From positions 1-64,000 of the forward strand of contig WRII01000002.1 of NCBI GenBank assembly GCA_009782825.1: 64,000 nucleotides of DNA, given 5' to 3'. The number at the start of each line of letters is the position of its first letter. Within the stretch, counting starts at the first letter, position 1. The notes below the pieces were generated by a model. That model was given only the letters and a program-made list of their open reading frames with translations. It was not told where the DNA came from and searched no databases. The position numbers and the translations under genes are program-made. Shown here piece by piece: positions 26,835-36,041 of the stretch. Origin of the DNA: Peptococcaceae bacterium. Lineage in GTDB: Bacteria > Bacillota > Desulfitobacteriia > Desulfitobacteriales > Syntrophobotulaceae.

Positions 26835-27341
26835 ATGGAGAAAACATACGTGTTGGTGGGACGCGTTGCAAAGCCCCAAGGGATTGCCGGGGAGATCAAG
26901 GTATACCCCTTGACTGATGATGTGAATAGGTTTTGCCGGCTGCGGGAGGTTATCCTGACTCGAGACGATCGGGCGGAGATTCATCGTCTTGTCCGGGCTC
27001 GTGTGGATCAAGGGTATGCTTTCCTGACGTTAGAGGGCGTCGATTCCCGCGATCTGGCGGAGCGATACCGGGGATGTGATGTGCGCATTCACCACAGAGA
27101 TGTGCCGCCTTTGAAGGATCGTTGGTATTATTTTGAGCTTGAGGGCATGCAGGTGTACGAACATGATGTGCTGCTGGGCACTTTAGCCAAGGTTTTGGAA
27201 ACGGGGGCTAATGATGTTTATGTGGTGCAAGGGAAGTTTGGGGATATCTGTGTCCCGGCCCTGAAGTCTGTGGTGATGAATGTAGATGTGGAGAAGAGGC
27301 GCATGGATGTTGTGCTGCCGGTGGGACTGGCGGACTTGTGA
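26835..27341 (+). CDS. rimM: 16S rRNA processing protein RimM
   Basis: 168 residues, normal length. N-terminal RimM domain (VGRVAKPQGIAGEIKVYPLTDD) and C-terminal PRC barrel (YYFELEGMQVYE, VLETGANDVYVV, CVPALKSVV). Assists late maturation of the 30S head and binds uS19. ATG 26835 lies 8 bases from GGAG; two in-frame upstream starts (26826, 26829) are too close to it. trmD, which usually follows rimM, is not present here. Confidence 0.95.
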   Translation: MEKTYVLVGRVAKPQGIAGEIKVYPLTDDVNRFCRLREVILTRDDRAEIHRLVRARVDQGYAFLTLEGVDSRDLAERYRGCDVRIHHRDVPPLKDRWYYFELEGMQVYEHDVLLGTLAKVLETGANDVYVVQGKFGDICVPALKSVVMNVDVEKRRMDVVLPVGLADL

Positions 27342-27435
27342 ATCTAACGTGAATCTAATACAATTATACTTTAATTATATTTGACTTTTAAGAATATATA
27401 CGTCATACTATAAAGAGAAGGGTGGTGTGTGACTC

Positions 27436-28866
27436 ATCATAACCAGCAGCGAAAACCTTCTCAAAGTCCTCTCAGCGACCAATCCATGGTGGAAAACCGG
27501 TCGCCTGTCAGAGAACTTTGCCAAACCGGTCAAACGCTTTGCTTATTTTGAAGGTATGAAAATTTTACAGCATCCGGATATTCGCCGTATGGTGTTGTTA
27601 ACCGGCGCCCGCCGGATTGGTAAAACCACAATTATGTACCAAATGATCGAGAGCCTTTTGGCGCAGGGTGCGGCGGCCAACAGGATTGTCTATATATCCT
27701 TTGATCACCCACTCCTCAAGCTCTGCCGCTTCGACATCATACTCGATGTTTACAGGCAAAACATATACCCTGATGATGATGTCTATTATTTCTTTGACGA
27801 AATACAATACGCTGCGGATTGGGATGCGTGGCTTAAAACCCTTTATGACACAAACCTCCAATGCCGGGCCGTGGCCACCGGCTCCGCCAGCCCGGTTCTG
27901 GCCGGCAAGGCCAGCGAAAGCGGTGTTGGCCGGTGGAGCGTCCTGGCAATTCCAACACTCTCCTTTTACGAATATTGCGGCTTATTGGGCGTGGAAGTCC
28001 CTGAATTGCCTTCAGACTTAAAACCCTCCGGGCTGCCCATGCTTTCACCACAGGAACAGACCATGTCCTTCCAACGTTTATCTCCCCTTATGCGTTATTT
28101 TAACCGTTATCTTACTGTGGGCGGCTTCCCGGAGCTTGCTCTCTCCAAAGACGAATACTTCGCACAGCGCATTATGCGCGATGATGTGGTAGATAAGGTG
28201 CTCAAACGCGACATCCCGGCATTATATAACATTCGCAGTATTACCGATCTGGAAAAGATATTTCTTTACCTGTGCTATAACTCCTCTAATCTTATTAATA
28301 TGGAGGCTATATCACAGGAACTGGCCGGCGTGACCCGTCCAACCGTTGAAAGATATATTCAATACCTTGCCAGCGCCAACCTCATTTATATCAGCAATCC
28401 TATCGACCTGGGCGGTAAAAAAATACTTAAGTCACAGCCCAAGATTTACATTGCAGATGCTGCCATTCGTAACGCTGTCATTATGCAGGAGGATCTGCTT
28501 ACCAATGCCACGGAAATGGGTATCATGGCGGAAACAGCCGTGTATAAGCATGTTCGGGCCCATTATGATCGGCAGACTGCCCATGTGGGATATTATAGGA
28601 AAGGCAGCAAGGACGGCAAAATAGATGTTGTTGTAGAGTATTTCAATACCCGTATAGTGATAGAGGTCAAATACCGCGAGCATTATTCCCTTGGTGAAAA
28701 GGCCCCAATCGTTTCACAAGCCGATAACGCAACACATGCCTGGCTTATTACCAAGAGAGATGATGACTTTGGGCCCCTCGTATTTAAGCCTGTGGTGTAC
28801 CGAATACCCGCTTATGCCTTTTTATATGTGCTGGGTTATGCAGAACACAATGGGAATAAGGGGTAG
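27436..28866 (+). CDS. AAA ATPase with DUF4143-type nuclease-like C-terminus; no canonical start codon
   Basis: 476 residues if begun at ATC 27436. The N-terminus reads ITSSENLLKVLSATNPWWKTG, matching the start of this ATPase family, so the conserved part begins well before the first ATG (27556). In frame upstream there are only CTC, ATC and ATA codons before a stop at 27430. Walker A is in LTGARRIGKTTIM, Walker B region in DVYYFFDEIQY. A winged-helix region follows, then a PD-(D/E)XK-like domain with DGKIDVVVEY and IVIEVKY. Family function is unknown; such ATPases are mobile accessory genes. The site it occupies, between rimM and the SPOUT gene, normally holds trmD. It may be translated from AUC or be silent. 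Confidence 0.75.
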   Translation: MITSSENLLKVLSATNPWWKTGRLSENFAKPVKRFAYFEGMKILQHPDIRRMVLLTGARRIGKTTIMYQMIESLLAQGAAANRIVYISFDHPLLKLCRFDIILDVYRQNIYPDDDVYYFFDEIQYAADWDAWLKTLYDTNLQCRAVATGSASPVLAGKASESGVGRWSVLAIPTLSFYEYCGLLGVEVPELPSDLKPSGLPMLSPQEQTMSFQRLSPLMRYFNRYLTVGGFPELALSKDEYFAQRIMRDDVVDKVLKRDIPALYNIRSITDLEKIFLYLCYNSSNLINMEAISQELAGVTRPTVERYIQYLASANLIYISNPIDLGGKKILKSQPKIYIADAAIRNAVIMQEDLLTNATEMGIMAETAVYKHVRAHYDRQTAHVGYYRKGSKDGKIDVVVEYFNTRIVIEVKYREHYSLGEKAPIVSQADNATHAWLITKRDDDFGPLVFKPVVYRIPAYAFLYVLGYAEHNGNKG

Positions 28867-28872
28867 AAAGCC

Positions 28873-29445
28873 ATGAGCATACTTGATATAGCGTTGGTGC
28901 ACGCGCCGGTTTACAACAAGAATATGGAAGTCATCACGAGTTCGGTGACGAACTTGGATATTCACGATATCGCGCGTTGTGCGGCGACTTACGGTGTACG
29001 ATCTTACTATATTGTTCATCCTTCGCCGGCCCAGCACGATTTGACGCGCCGTATCATGGGGTTCTGGCAGGAAGGGGTTGGTGCGGATTACAATCCGGAT
29101 CGGCGTGAGGCTTTTGGGCATGTGAAGTTGGTGTCGACTCTACAGGAGGTACGGGAGGATATTTGCCGGGATAATCCAAAGAAGAAGATCTATCAGGTGG
29201 CGACGGATGCGCGGTTGTACCCTAACACAATCGGCTATGAAGACCTTCGTGAACGTGTGCATGGGCACGGAAGAGAAGAAGAGGAAGCTTACCTGTTGGT
29301 TTTTGGCACAGGATCAGGGATTGTGAGGGAAGAGATGGAACGTTCGGATTATATCTTGCGGCCGATCTATGGCCCGGGAGACTATAATCATTTATCGGTA
29401 CGGTCGGCGGCGGCGATTATTCTGGATCGCTTGTGCGGGCAGTGA
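28873..29445 (+). CDS. SPOUT-like RNA methyltransferase (DUF2168 type)
   Basis: 190 residues. Starts SILDIALVHAPVYNKNMEVITSSVTNLDIHDIAR and ends with GTGSGIVREEMERSDYILRPI..YNHLSVRSAAAIILDRL, a knotted SPOUT fold with the SAM-binding loops of TrmH-like enzymes. This family (putative SAM-dependent RNA methyltransferase, DUF2168) is usually found next to trmD and rplS in Clostridia; the RNA target is not known to me. The gene starts 6 bases after the ATPase stop codon. Confidence 0.85.
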   Translation: MSILDIALVHAPVYNKNMEVITSSVTNLDIHDIARCAATYGVRSYYIVHPSPAQHDLTRRIMGFWQEGVGADYNPDRREAFGHVKLVSTLQEVREDICRDNPKKKIYQVATDARLYPNTIGYEDLRERVHGHGREEEEAYLLVFGTGSGIVREEMERSDYILRPIYGPGDYNHLSVRSAAAIILDRLCGQ

Positions 29446-29525
29446 CACCAGGTGTCCTTATGAACGCAATGCTAAGTTTATCGATTCAAGGATATGATTC
29501 TTAGAAATTGAGGATTAGTGGGCTA

Positions 29526-30731
29526 ATGAGATTCTTTATTATTGTTCTGGACAGTGTGGGTATGGGAGCCTTGCCGGATGCGGGAGCCTACGGCGACGAG
29601 GGCAGCAACACGCTGCGCCATATTGCGAACTATAGGGCGGCTGCCGGACGGAAACGGCTGTACATTCCCCATTTAGGGGGTTTGGGGCTGGGTCATATTG
29701 AGCCGGGGATTCCCGAGTTGGGAGTGACGTGTGGCTATGATTCTCATAGGCCTTTGGCTTGTTTTGGCCGCATGGCGGAAAAATCCGCGGGTAAGGATAC
29801 CATCACCGGGCATTGGGAGATTGCCGGATTGGTGTTGGATGAGGCTTTCCCCACGTTTCCGCAGGGGTTTCCAGCGGCATTTCTGGAAGCTTTTGAAGCG
29901 CGTATTGGCAGGGGCGTTCTGGGCAATGAGGTGGCTTCGGGCACGGAGATTATTGCCCGGTTGGGGAACGACCATGTGAACACGGGGCGTCCTATTGTGT
30001 ACACCTCTGCTGACTCTGTGTTCCAGGTGGCGGCTCATGAGGAGACGATTCCGTTGGAGGAGTTGATGGAAATCTGCCGGCAGGCCCGGGATATGTTGAC
30101 AGGGGAGTTGGGGGTGGCACGGGTGATCGCCCGTCCCTTTGCGGGGGGGAGCGGGGAGTATGTGAGAACAGGGAATAGGCGGGATTTTGCGGTTGAGCCG
30201 GTGGGGGAGACGTTGCTGGACAGAGCTTGGGCCCGAGGGCATCATGTTTTGGGGATTGGCAAGATTGGCGATATTTTTGCGGGCAGAGGAATGAATCAGA
30301 GCCGGCCCAGCCACTCTAACCAAGAAGGTATGGAATTAATTATAAGGGCTGTGCGAGAGGTGAAAAGCGGTATTGTCATGGCCAATCTGGTGGATTTTGA
30401 TATGCTCTATGGCCATCGCAATGATGTGGAAGGTTATGCCCGGGCCTTGGAGGAATTTGACGCATGGTTACCCGAGTTGCTGGAGGGTCTGGGGGGGGAG
30501 GATGTGGTTGTGCTTACGGCGGATCATGGCTGTGATCCGACGATGCCGGGGACAGACCACTCCCGGGAGTATGTGCCCTTGCTTGTTTATGGAAAAGGGC
30601 TGCGGATGGGGATTGATTTGGGAAGCAGGACGACTTTTGCTGATGTGGGACAGACTGTGGCGGATGCCTTAGGGCTGGGGACGCTGGAGCAAGGGAAAAG
30701 CTTTTGGGGGCAGGTTATACCAGCGGTATAG
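29526..30731 (+). CDS. deoB: Phosphopentomutase
   Basis: 401 residues. Alkaline-phosphatase superfamily with the metal sites in IIVLDSVGMGALPDA, GKDTITGHWEIAGL, and VVVLTADHGCDPTMPGTDHSREYVPLL; the catalytic Thr is in GSNTLRHI / GKDTITGHW context. It converts (deoxy)ribose-1-phosphate to the 5-phosphate. Start ATG 29526 is chosen for family fit; an in-frame TTG at 29508 exists, and the ribosome binding site is weak. Together with punA and pdp downstream it forms a nucleoside salvage group. Confidence 0.95.
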   Translation: MRFFIIVLDSVGMGALPDAGAYGDEGSNTLRHIANYRAAAGRKRLYIPHLGGLGLGHIEPGIPELGVTCGYDSHRPLACFGRMAEKSAGKDTITGHWEIAGLVLDEAFPTFPQGFPAAFLEAFEARIGRGVLGNEVASGTEIIARLGNDHVNTGRPIVYTSADSVFQVAAHEETIPLEELMEICRQARDMLTGELGVARVIARPFAGGSGEYVRTGNRRDFAVEPVGETLLDRAWARGHHVLGIGKIGDIFAGRGMNQSRPSHSNQEGMELIIRAVREVKSGIVMANLVDFDMLYGHRNDVEGYARALEEFDAWLPELLEGLGGEDVVVLTADHGCDPTMPGTDHSREYVPLLVYGKGLRMGIDLGSRTTFADVGQTVADALGLGTLEQGKSFWGQVIPAV

Positions 30732-30775
30732 TTATGATATCGCGGCGGGAAAGAAATATCAGGCAGGAGGTAAAG

Positions 30776-31600
30776 ATGAGAACTCTTAAATATGAGCAGA
30801 TTGTTGAAGCAGCTGACTTTGTTTCTGCCCAGATGAAGGAAAAACCGGTTTTGGGGCTGATCCTGGGTTCAGGTCTGGGGGGGCTGGCCGACAGGATTGA
30901 CCATGCGTGCGTATTGCCTTACTCCGATATTCCGCATTTCCCGGTCTCCACTGCGATAGGTCATGCGGGACGTTTAGTCTGTGGAACCTTGGGCGGCCAC
31001 GAAGTGATGGCCATGCAAGGCCGGTTCCATTATTATGAGGGATACAATGTGAGCCAGGTGACGCTGCCGGTGCGTGTCATGCAGCTCCTGGGGATCAAGA
31101 AGCTGCTTGTTACCAATGCAGTGGGAGGGATTAATACGGGCTTTGTGCCGGGGGATCTGGTACTGATCAGTGACCATATTAATTTGACAGGGATGAACCC
31201 GCTGTCAGGACCGAATGACGACCGTTTTGGCGAGAGATTTCCGGATATGAGCCGGGCCTACTGTCCTGTATGGCGGAAGCATGCGGCCCGGATTATGCAA
31301 GATATGGGCATGAAAGGGCATGAAGGAGTCTATGGGGGCTTAGGCGGGCCATCCTATGAAACGCCGGCAGAAATCCGTTATCTGCGCCATATCGGCGCGG
31401 ATATGGTGGGGATGTCTACAGTTCACGAGGTGATTGCGGCCAATCATGGGGGCATGCGTGTTCTCGGTATCTCTTGCATTACAAATATGGCTGCGGGAGT
31501 TCTCAAACAAAAACTCTGTCATGAAGATGTGCTGGCTGTGGCGGATCAGATAGAGGGGAAGTTTTGTGGGTTGGTGGAGCGGATTGCAGAACAGGTTTAA
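30776..31600 (+). CDS. punA: Purine nucleoside phosphorylase (trimeric type)
   Basis: 274 residues. Trimeric PNP motifs: LGLILGSGLGGLAD (phosphate loop), FPVSTAIGHAGRL, MQGRFHYYEGY, TNAVGGIN and GPSYETPAEIR, GMSTVHEVIAANH. It cleaves inosine/guanosine to base and ribose-1-phosphate, the substrate of DeoB just upstream (44-base gap). GGAGG sets ATG 30776. Confidence 0.96.
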   Translation: MRTLKYEQIVEAADFVSAQMKEKPVLGLILGSGLGGLADRIDHACVLPYSDIPHFPVSTAIGHAGRLVCGTLGGHEVMAMQGRFHYYEGYNVSQVTLPVRVMQLLGIKKLLVTNAVGGINTGFVPGDLVLISDHINLTGMNPLSGPNDDRFGERFPDMSRAYCPVWRKHAARIMQDMGMKGHEGVYGGLGGPSYETPAEIRYLRHIGADMVGMSTVHEVIAANHGGMRVLGISCITNMAAGVLKQKLCHEDVLAVADQIEGKFCGLVERIAEQV

Positions 31601-31762
31601 CAGTTTTATATGCAAAGACTTTAGTCCCTTAAACAGGGATCAAAAATTATAGAAGGTTCATATTCTTCTGTTTTTCGACTTTTTTATTAAAAGTAAATGT
31701 CAGACATTATTAATTAATGTGGTTATTTATTGTTGATTTCACTCCGAAAATAGATAAATTGA

Positions 31763-31837
31763 TTGAATTGATGGGACTTTACTGGTATACTTAGATCAAC
31801 CCAAAAGGTTCTGATAAATTGACACGTGACACGTCAA
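31763..31837 (+). promoter_or_regulatory. Promoter and operator-like repeat before the RsgI-like gene
   Basis: TTGAAT (31763-31768), 17-base spacer, TATACT (31786-31791). Downstream, TTGACACGTGACACGTCAA (31819-31837) contains TTGAC/GTCAA inverted ends and a GACACGT direct repeat, in the 5' leader, where a repressor could bind. Confidence 0.5.
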
Positions 31838-31882
31838 CTTAGATAAAGAACCAAGAAAAGTTTCTGGAGGAGAGGATGTACA

Positions 31883-32668
31883 ATGACAGGAATGCTGTTA
31901 GAAATTCGCAAGAATACAAGTATCGTTTTAGGTAATGACGGTCAAGTCTATAAGATTAAGAGAACGCCAAAAGATACAGTGGGCAAAACACTTGAACTTT
32001 CTTCCAAGCAGATCAGAACTGTGAAGAGAAAAAGATTCGCGTGGAGAGTTGCCTCCAGATTTCTAGCGGTTTCTATTGTCGTGGTGGCGGCGGGCATATT
32101 ATGGCAACTTTTTCAAACCCATTCGATGGAGGCTTTGACTCATATAGATGTTGAGTCACAGAGTTCACTTTATTTTATAGTTGATCAGAATTATAGAGTT
32201 GTCGTTGTAGAGGCAAAAGATGAAAACGGGCGCAAGATGCTGGAGTTCCTTGATCTTAGGGGGGTGTCTATGGAAAAAGCCTTGGAAAAGGTGTTTCAGG
32301 CTGAGCGTTCCCGGGGAGGAAGTACAAGTGCGGCCATCGCTGTCACATCATCTCACGCTCATAATCATATTGAAAATTTACCATTCTATCAAGAATTGTC
32401 CTCGGATTTTGAGAGCCTTGATCTTTTCTATGTTCAGCCAGAGCAATGGAATTCTTATATTGGACAGGACATTTCGCCGGCAAAAGCGGCTTTGGTTGAA
32501 TCCATACTGAGCGACGAGCCTGTCGATTCCCAAGAATGGGTTTCGAAGAGTGTTCAAGATATACGGGAAGGGCTCTCTTCGCCCCCTTTAGGGCAGCCAG
32601 TTAAGGAAGAAAGTCAGGATATTGCGGCAATGGAGGCTTTGGCGGGGTCGAGGCTTCAAGAAGAATAG
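31883..32668 (+). CDS. RsgI-like membrane anti-sigma factor
   Basis: 261 residues. Cytosolic N-terminal domain (about 1-50) starting MLLEIRKNTSIVLGNDGQVYKIKRTP resembles the RsgI N-terminal domain that holds SigI. One membrane helix (about 54-75), then an extracellular region with IDVESQSSLYFIVDQNYRVVVVEAKDENG, matching the RsgI DINPSIxL..NRVI pattern but lacking the DINP residues. The C-terminal 100 residues are low in recognisable domains. RsgI normally sits beside sigI; none is nearby, so this is an orphan or acts on a sigma factor elsewhere. A strong GGAGGAGAGG precedes the start. Confidence 0.7.
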   Translation: MTGMLLEIRKNTSIVLGNDGQVYKIKRTPKDTVGKTLELSSKQIRTVKRKRFAWRVASRFLAVSIVVVAAGILWQLFQTHSMEALTHIDVESQSSLYFIVDQNYRVVVVEAKDENGRKMLEFLDLRGVSMEKALEKVFQAERSRGGSTSAAIAVTSSHAHNHIENLPFYQELSSDFESLDLFYVQPEQWNSYIGQDISPAKAALVESILSDEPVDSQEWVSKSVQDIREGLSSPPLGQPVKEESQDIAAMEALAGSRLQEE

Positions 32669-32678
32669 GGCAGCCAGA

Positions 32679-32712
32679 ATACTGACCACTAACGCGGGCT
32701 ACGCCCGCGTTA
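32679..32712. repeat. Dispersed TAACGCGGGC repeat, copy E (short)
   Basis: ATACTGACCACTAACGCGGGC followed by TACGCCCGCGTTA: a fuller palindrome than the other copies with a short GTGGTCAGTAT tail (reverse orientation). It lies between two convergent genes, 11 bases after one stop codon and 3 bases before the other. Confidence 0.85.
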
Positions 32713-32715
32713 GAT

Positions 32716-33414
32716 TTAAAGGAGTTCCAGAAACGGGACGGTGAATCCCAACCATTTGAAGGGTAAACAGATGAGAGAGAGGAGTCCATTGCGTATCATC
32801 ATAATCGGGCCGCTCAGAATACCTGTTATAAACAGGAGTATTATGATGAACGGAGCATATTTTTCGATTTGGGTGTAGCTGTAATAAAGACGCGGAGGAA
32901 GAAATGCCTTCATTATATGAGACCCATCCAAGGGAGGGAGCGGAATGAGATTGAAGGCGGCTAACATGAGATTAATTGAGACCGCAAAATAAAAGAAAGA
33001 AAAAATCTCAGAAGATAGGGGAAGGCCGGCAGAGTTGGGATAGATAAGTGTGGTATATAAAGCCACAAGAAAAAAAGCCATGAGAACATTGGAGACGGGC
33101 CCGGCTAAGGCAGAAATGGCCATACCTTGTTTCGGATTCCGAAAGTTTCTCATGTCAATTGGAACAGGTTTAGCCCAGCCGAAACCGGCTATCATAATGA
33201 ATATGGCGCCCATGGGATCAAGATGGGCTTTGGGGTTAAAGGTGAGGCGTCCGAGGCGTTTGGCGGTTGGATCCCCTAACCTGTAGGCAGTCACCGCATG
33301 AGCCAGCTCATGGATGGGAAGGGCGACTAAGAGAATAAAGGCGCCTGCCAGAAGGAACATCGAGACTACGGCGAAATTGCCTTCTACCAGGGAATCTAGC
33401 ATCTCAAAAAACAT
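32716..33414 (-). CDS. Site-2 protease family (M50) membrane protein
   Basis: 232 residues, about six membrane helices. Zinc motif HELAH in ALPIHELAHAVTAY, the family GRLTFNPKAHLDPMGAIFI segment, and the second metal motif NLIPLPPLDGSHI. These proteases cut transmembrane segments. The start is ATG 33414, preceded by AAGGAG; the open frame extends further upstream but that part is not family-like. Its convergent neighbour is an RsgI-like anti-sigma factor; RsgI-type proteins are cleaved by RseP-like proteases, so a functional link is possible but not shown (this one is the short Rv2869c-unlike, YwhC-type). Confidence 0.92.
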   Translation of the reverse strand: MFFEMLDSLVEGNFAVVSMFLLAGAFILLVALPIHELAHAVTAYRLGDPTAKRLGRLTFNPKAHLDPMGAIFIMIAGFGWAKPVPIDMRNFRNPKQGMAISALAGPVSNVLMAFFLVALYTTLIYPNSAGLPLSSEIFSFFYFAVSINLMLAAFNLIPLPPLDGSHIMKAFLPPRLYYSYTQIEKYAPFIIILLFITGILSGPIMMIRNGLLSLICLPFKWLGFTVPFLELL

Positions 33415-33601
33415 ATCACGGCTCCTTGGAATTTTTAGTGAGTGATTGAATAGGATTTGACCCGTTTTCTTGATCTGTAGGACTGTGCTGACACGTGTGG
33501 CAGCGACCTTGCGCAATTCTATTTTACATAAAAGTGCCTCAAAATTCAAATTATTAAAATGAAAATAGATCGCAAATGCCGCATAAGGAGGAAGACCACC
33601 A

Positions 33602-34963
33602 TTGTTGCGCATGTCTGAGCTTATTGAACGCAAAAGGAATGGAAACAAGCTAAGCGCTTCGGAGATCCGCTGGATCATTCAGGAATATGTGGCAGGGACT
33701 ATTCCCGACTGCCAGATGGCGGCATGGGCCATGGCGGTGTTTTTTCAGGGGATGAACGCTGAGGAAACCATGGAACTGACCATGGCCATGGCCCAGAGCG
33801 GCGATATCTTGGAGTGGTCCCTTAAGGATAAACTCGTTGTCGATAAACACAGCACAGGCGGTGTGGGGGACAAGACGACGCTGGTGGTGGTTCCTCTAGT
33901 GGCGTCCTGTGGGGTTCCGGTGGCCAAAATGTCGGGACGTGGTTTAGGACACACAGGGGGAACCCTTGACAAGCTGCTGGCCATTCCCGGCTTTAATGTG
34001 GAATTATCTTCGGAAGATATGCGCCGTCAGGTAGGGGATATTGGACTGGCCATTGCGGCCCAGAGTGCTTCTCTGGTTCCTGCTGATAAAAAACTCTACG
34101 GATTGCGGGATGTGACAGCCTGTGTCGACTCCATTCCCCTGATTGCTTCCTCTGTGATGAGCAAAAAGATCGCTGCGGGAGCTCAGGGTATTGTTCTGGA
34201 CGTTAAATATGGGTCCGGGGCCTTCATGACCACCCGGGATCGGGCTCAGCAGCTGGCTGAGATTATGCTGGCGATTGGAGAAGGCCTGGGACGATCTACC
34301 CGGGCTCTGATCAGCCCCATGGAAGAACCCCTTGGGATGGCGGTGGGCAACAGCCTGGAAGTTATGGAAGCCATTGAGGTTCTGCAAGGAGGAGGACCGA
34401 AAGATCTGCGGGAAATCTGCATCGAACTGGCGGCCAACATGCTCATGGTGGGTGGCCGGACGGGCAATGAGAGGGAGGCCCAAGCTTTGGCGGTTCAAGG
34501 GCTGCAAGGGTCAAATATGCCGGGGGCGTCCGTCCAAGAAGGGTTCCCGCAAAAGGTGATCACGCAAGAGCCGACACGGTCGACACCTGCCTGGCAAATG
34601 TTCCAAACCCTCGTGGCGGCTCAAGGAGGTTCTTTGGATGCCTTTTGGGAAGAAGTCCAAGGTCAGCGCCGCCATGGTATTGAGCCGGTCCTTTTTTTGA
34701 GCCCCGCCAAAGGGACCCTGGCGCGCCTGGACGCCCGCCGCATCGGTCAGGCAGCTATGCTGCTTGGCGCGGGCCGGGACACCCAGGATTCCCCTGTGGA
34801 CGTTCATGCGGGGATTCAGCTTTACAAAAAGTGCGGGGATACGACAGAGAAGGGGGAACCCTTGATGGCACTGTATTTATCGTCACAAGAACCTACTCCC
34901 CAGGAAAAAATGGGGAGGGTTTGTGAGGTTTTGAAGGACGCTATTGATTTCCGCATTAATTAA
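33602..34963 (+). CDS. pdp: Pyrimidine-nucleoside phosphorylase
   Basis: 453 residues. Starts MSELIERKRNGNKLSASEIRWII and carries the signature DKHSTGGVGDKTTLVV, SGRGLGHTGGTLDKL and DVKYGSGAFM. It splits uridine, thymidine or deoxyuridine to base and (deoxy)ribose-1-phosphate, feeding DeoB. AAGGAGG at 33585-33591 fits TTG 33602 or 33605 better than ATG 33611. The stretch at residues about 300-325 (GLQGSNMPGASVQEGFP) is an insertion relative to the usual 433-residue enzyme. Confidence 0.95.
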   Translation: MLRMSELIERKRNGNKLSASEIRWIIQEYVAGTIPDCQMAAWAMAVFFQGMNAEETMELTMAMAQSGDILEWSLKDKLVVDKHSTGGVGDKTTLVVVPLVASCGVPVAKMSGRGLGHTGGTLDKLLAIPGFNVELSSEDMRRQVGDIGLAIAAQSASLVPADKKLYGLRDVTACVDSIPLIASSVMSKKIAAGAQGIVLDVKYGSGAFMTTRDRAQQLAEIMLAIGEGLGRSTRALISPMEEPLGMAVGNSLEVMEAIEVLQGGGPKDLREICIELAANMLMVGGRTGNEREAQALAVQGLQGSNMPGASVQEGFPQKVITQEPTRSTPAWQMFQTLVAAQGGSLDAFWEEVQGQRRHGIEPVLFLSPAKGTLARLDARRIGQAAMLLGAGRDTQDSPVDVHAGIQLYKKCGDTTEKGEPLMALYLSSQEPTPQEKMGRVCEVLKDAIDFRIN

Positions 34964-34970
34964 TCTTCAC

Positions 34971-36041
34971 CTATATCGGCAAAAAGATTGAAAACTTACT
35001 GCCTTCACCCAACTCGCTCTGCGCCTCCACACAACCTCCGCACAATTCCGTGATTCTCTTAACAATTGCGAGACCAATTCCGTTTCCCGCCTTAGAGTGA
35101 GGGGTATCGCCCTGATAGAATTTATCAAAAATATGGGCTTTCGTATTTTCGTCCATACCGCTCCCAGTATCTTCAATAGTAAATAAAACGCCGCCGTTCC
35201 ACAGAGAAAGCCGAATGTTGATTGTTCCTCCTGGGTCGGTAAACTTAATCGCGTTATCCAAAAGGTTCACCCATATCTGCTGTATTAAATCCTCGTTGGC
35301 TTCCAGCCTTATTTCCTGCATACACACATCAACAGCTATATCCTTTGCCGCCCATTTCGGCTCCATCAAAACAATCGCCCGGCGGATTTGCTCATCCAGG
35401 TGAAAAGGTTTTTTATCCGGCATAATTTCGATATTTTCATACTTGGAAAGAGTGAGAACATTTGTTGAAAGTGTGGCAAGGCGTTCCGATTCCGTAATAA
35501 TAATATCAAGGTATTCCTGCTTTTCATCTTCATTCAGGTTCCCGTCTTTCAGCAGTTTGGCAAAGCCGCGCACCGATACAATAGGAGTTTTAAATTCATG
35601 AGAAAAATTGTTGATAAAATCACTCCGCAAGGTTTCGATTGAAGACAATTCATGCGCCATTTTATTAAAGCTCTGTGACAATTCCTCCAATTCATAAACG
35701 CCTTTAATATCCACCCGGACATTAAAATCCCCTTGTGCAATTTTATGTGTGGCCTTAACAACTTTTCGGATAGGTTTCAAGGCCGCTTTGCTGAGAAAGG
35801 CCGCTATTGCCGTTCCTAAAAACGTACTAAAGATCATCATGGACACAATGAAGCGAAACGGCGCGACGCTGCTCATTTGTTCCGGCCTTGCTCCTTCCCA
35901 AAAACTCAATCTCCCTGTAATATGCAAAATCATGACAAGCAAGCCCGCTAATATCATCGCAGCCAGCATGACAAAAAAAACAAAAAAGACCAGCGAAACA
36001 GCAAGCCCCCACCGTCTTCTTATCCCGTCCTTCATATTCAT
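34971..36041 (-). CDS. Sensor histidine kinase of a two-component system
   Basis: 356 residues. Two membrane helices (about 13-40 and 62-88) with a short extracellular loop, a HAMP domain (about 90-140), H-box NNFSHEFKTPIVSVRGFA, N-box VNLLDNAIKF, G-boxes DTGSGMD and GNGIGLAIVKRI. The gene overlaps the upstream regulator gene by 4 bases, so they are co-translated. The short sensor loop and the divergent MacB-like transporter suggest a peptide-antibiotic or membrane-stress response module. Confidence 0.93.
   Translation of the reverse strand: MNMKDGIRRRWGLAVSLVFFVFFVMLAAMILAGLLVMILHITGRLSFWEGARPEQMSSVAPFRFIVSMMIFSTFLGTAIAAFLSKAALKPIRKVVKATHKIAQGDFNVRVDIKGVYELEELSQSFNKMAHELSSIETLRSDFINNFSHEFKTPIVSVRGFAKLLKDGNLNEDEKQEYLDIIITESERLATLSTNVLTLSKYENIEIMPDKKPFHLDEQIRRAIVLMEPKWAAKDIAVDVCMQEIRLEANEDLIQQIWVNLLDNAIKFTDPGGTINIRLSLWNGGVLFTIEDTGSGMDENTKAHIFDKFYQGDTPHSKAGNGIGLAIVKRITELCGGCVEAQSELGEGSKFSIFLPI

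Noticed and set aside
33415-33678. N-terminal extension of the M50 protease
   Set aside because: No homology-like pattern; ATG 33414 has AAGGAG and a family-like start.
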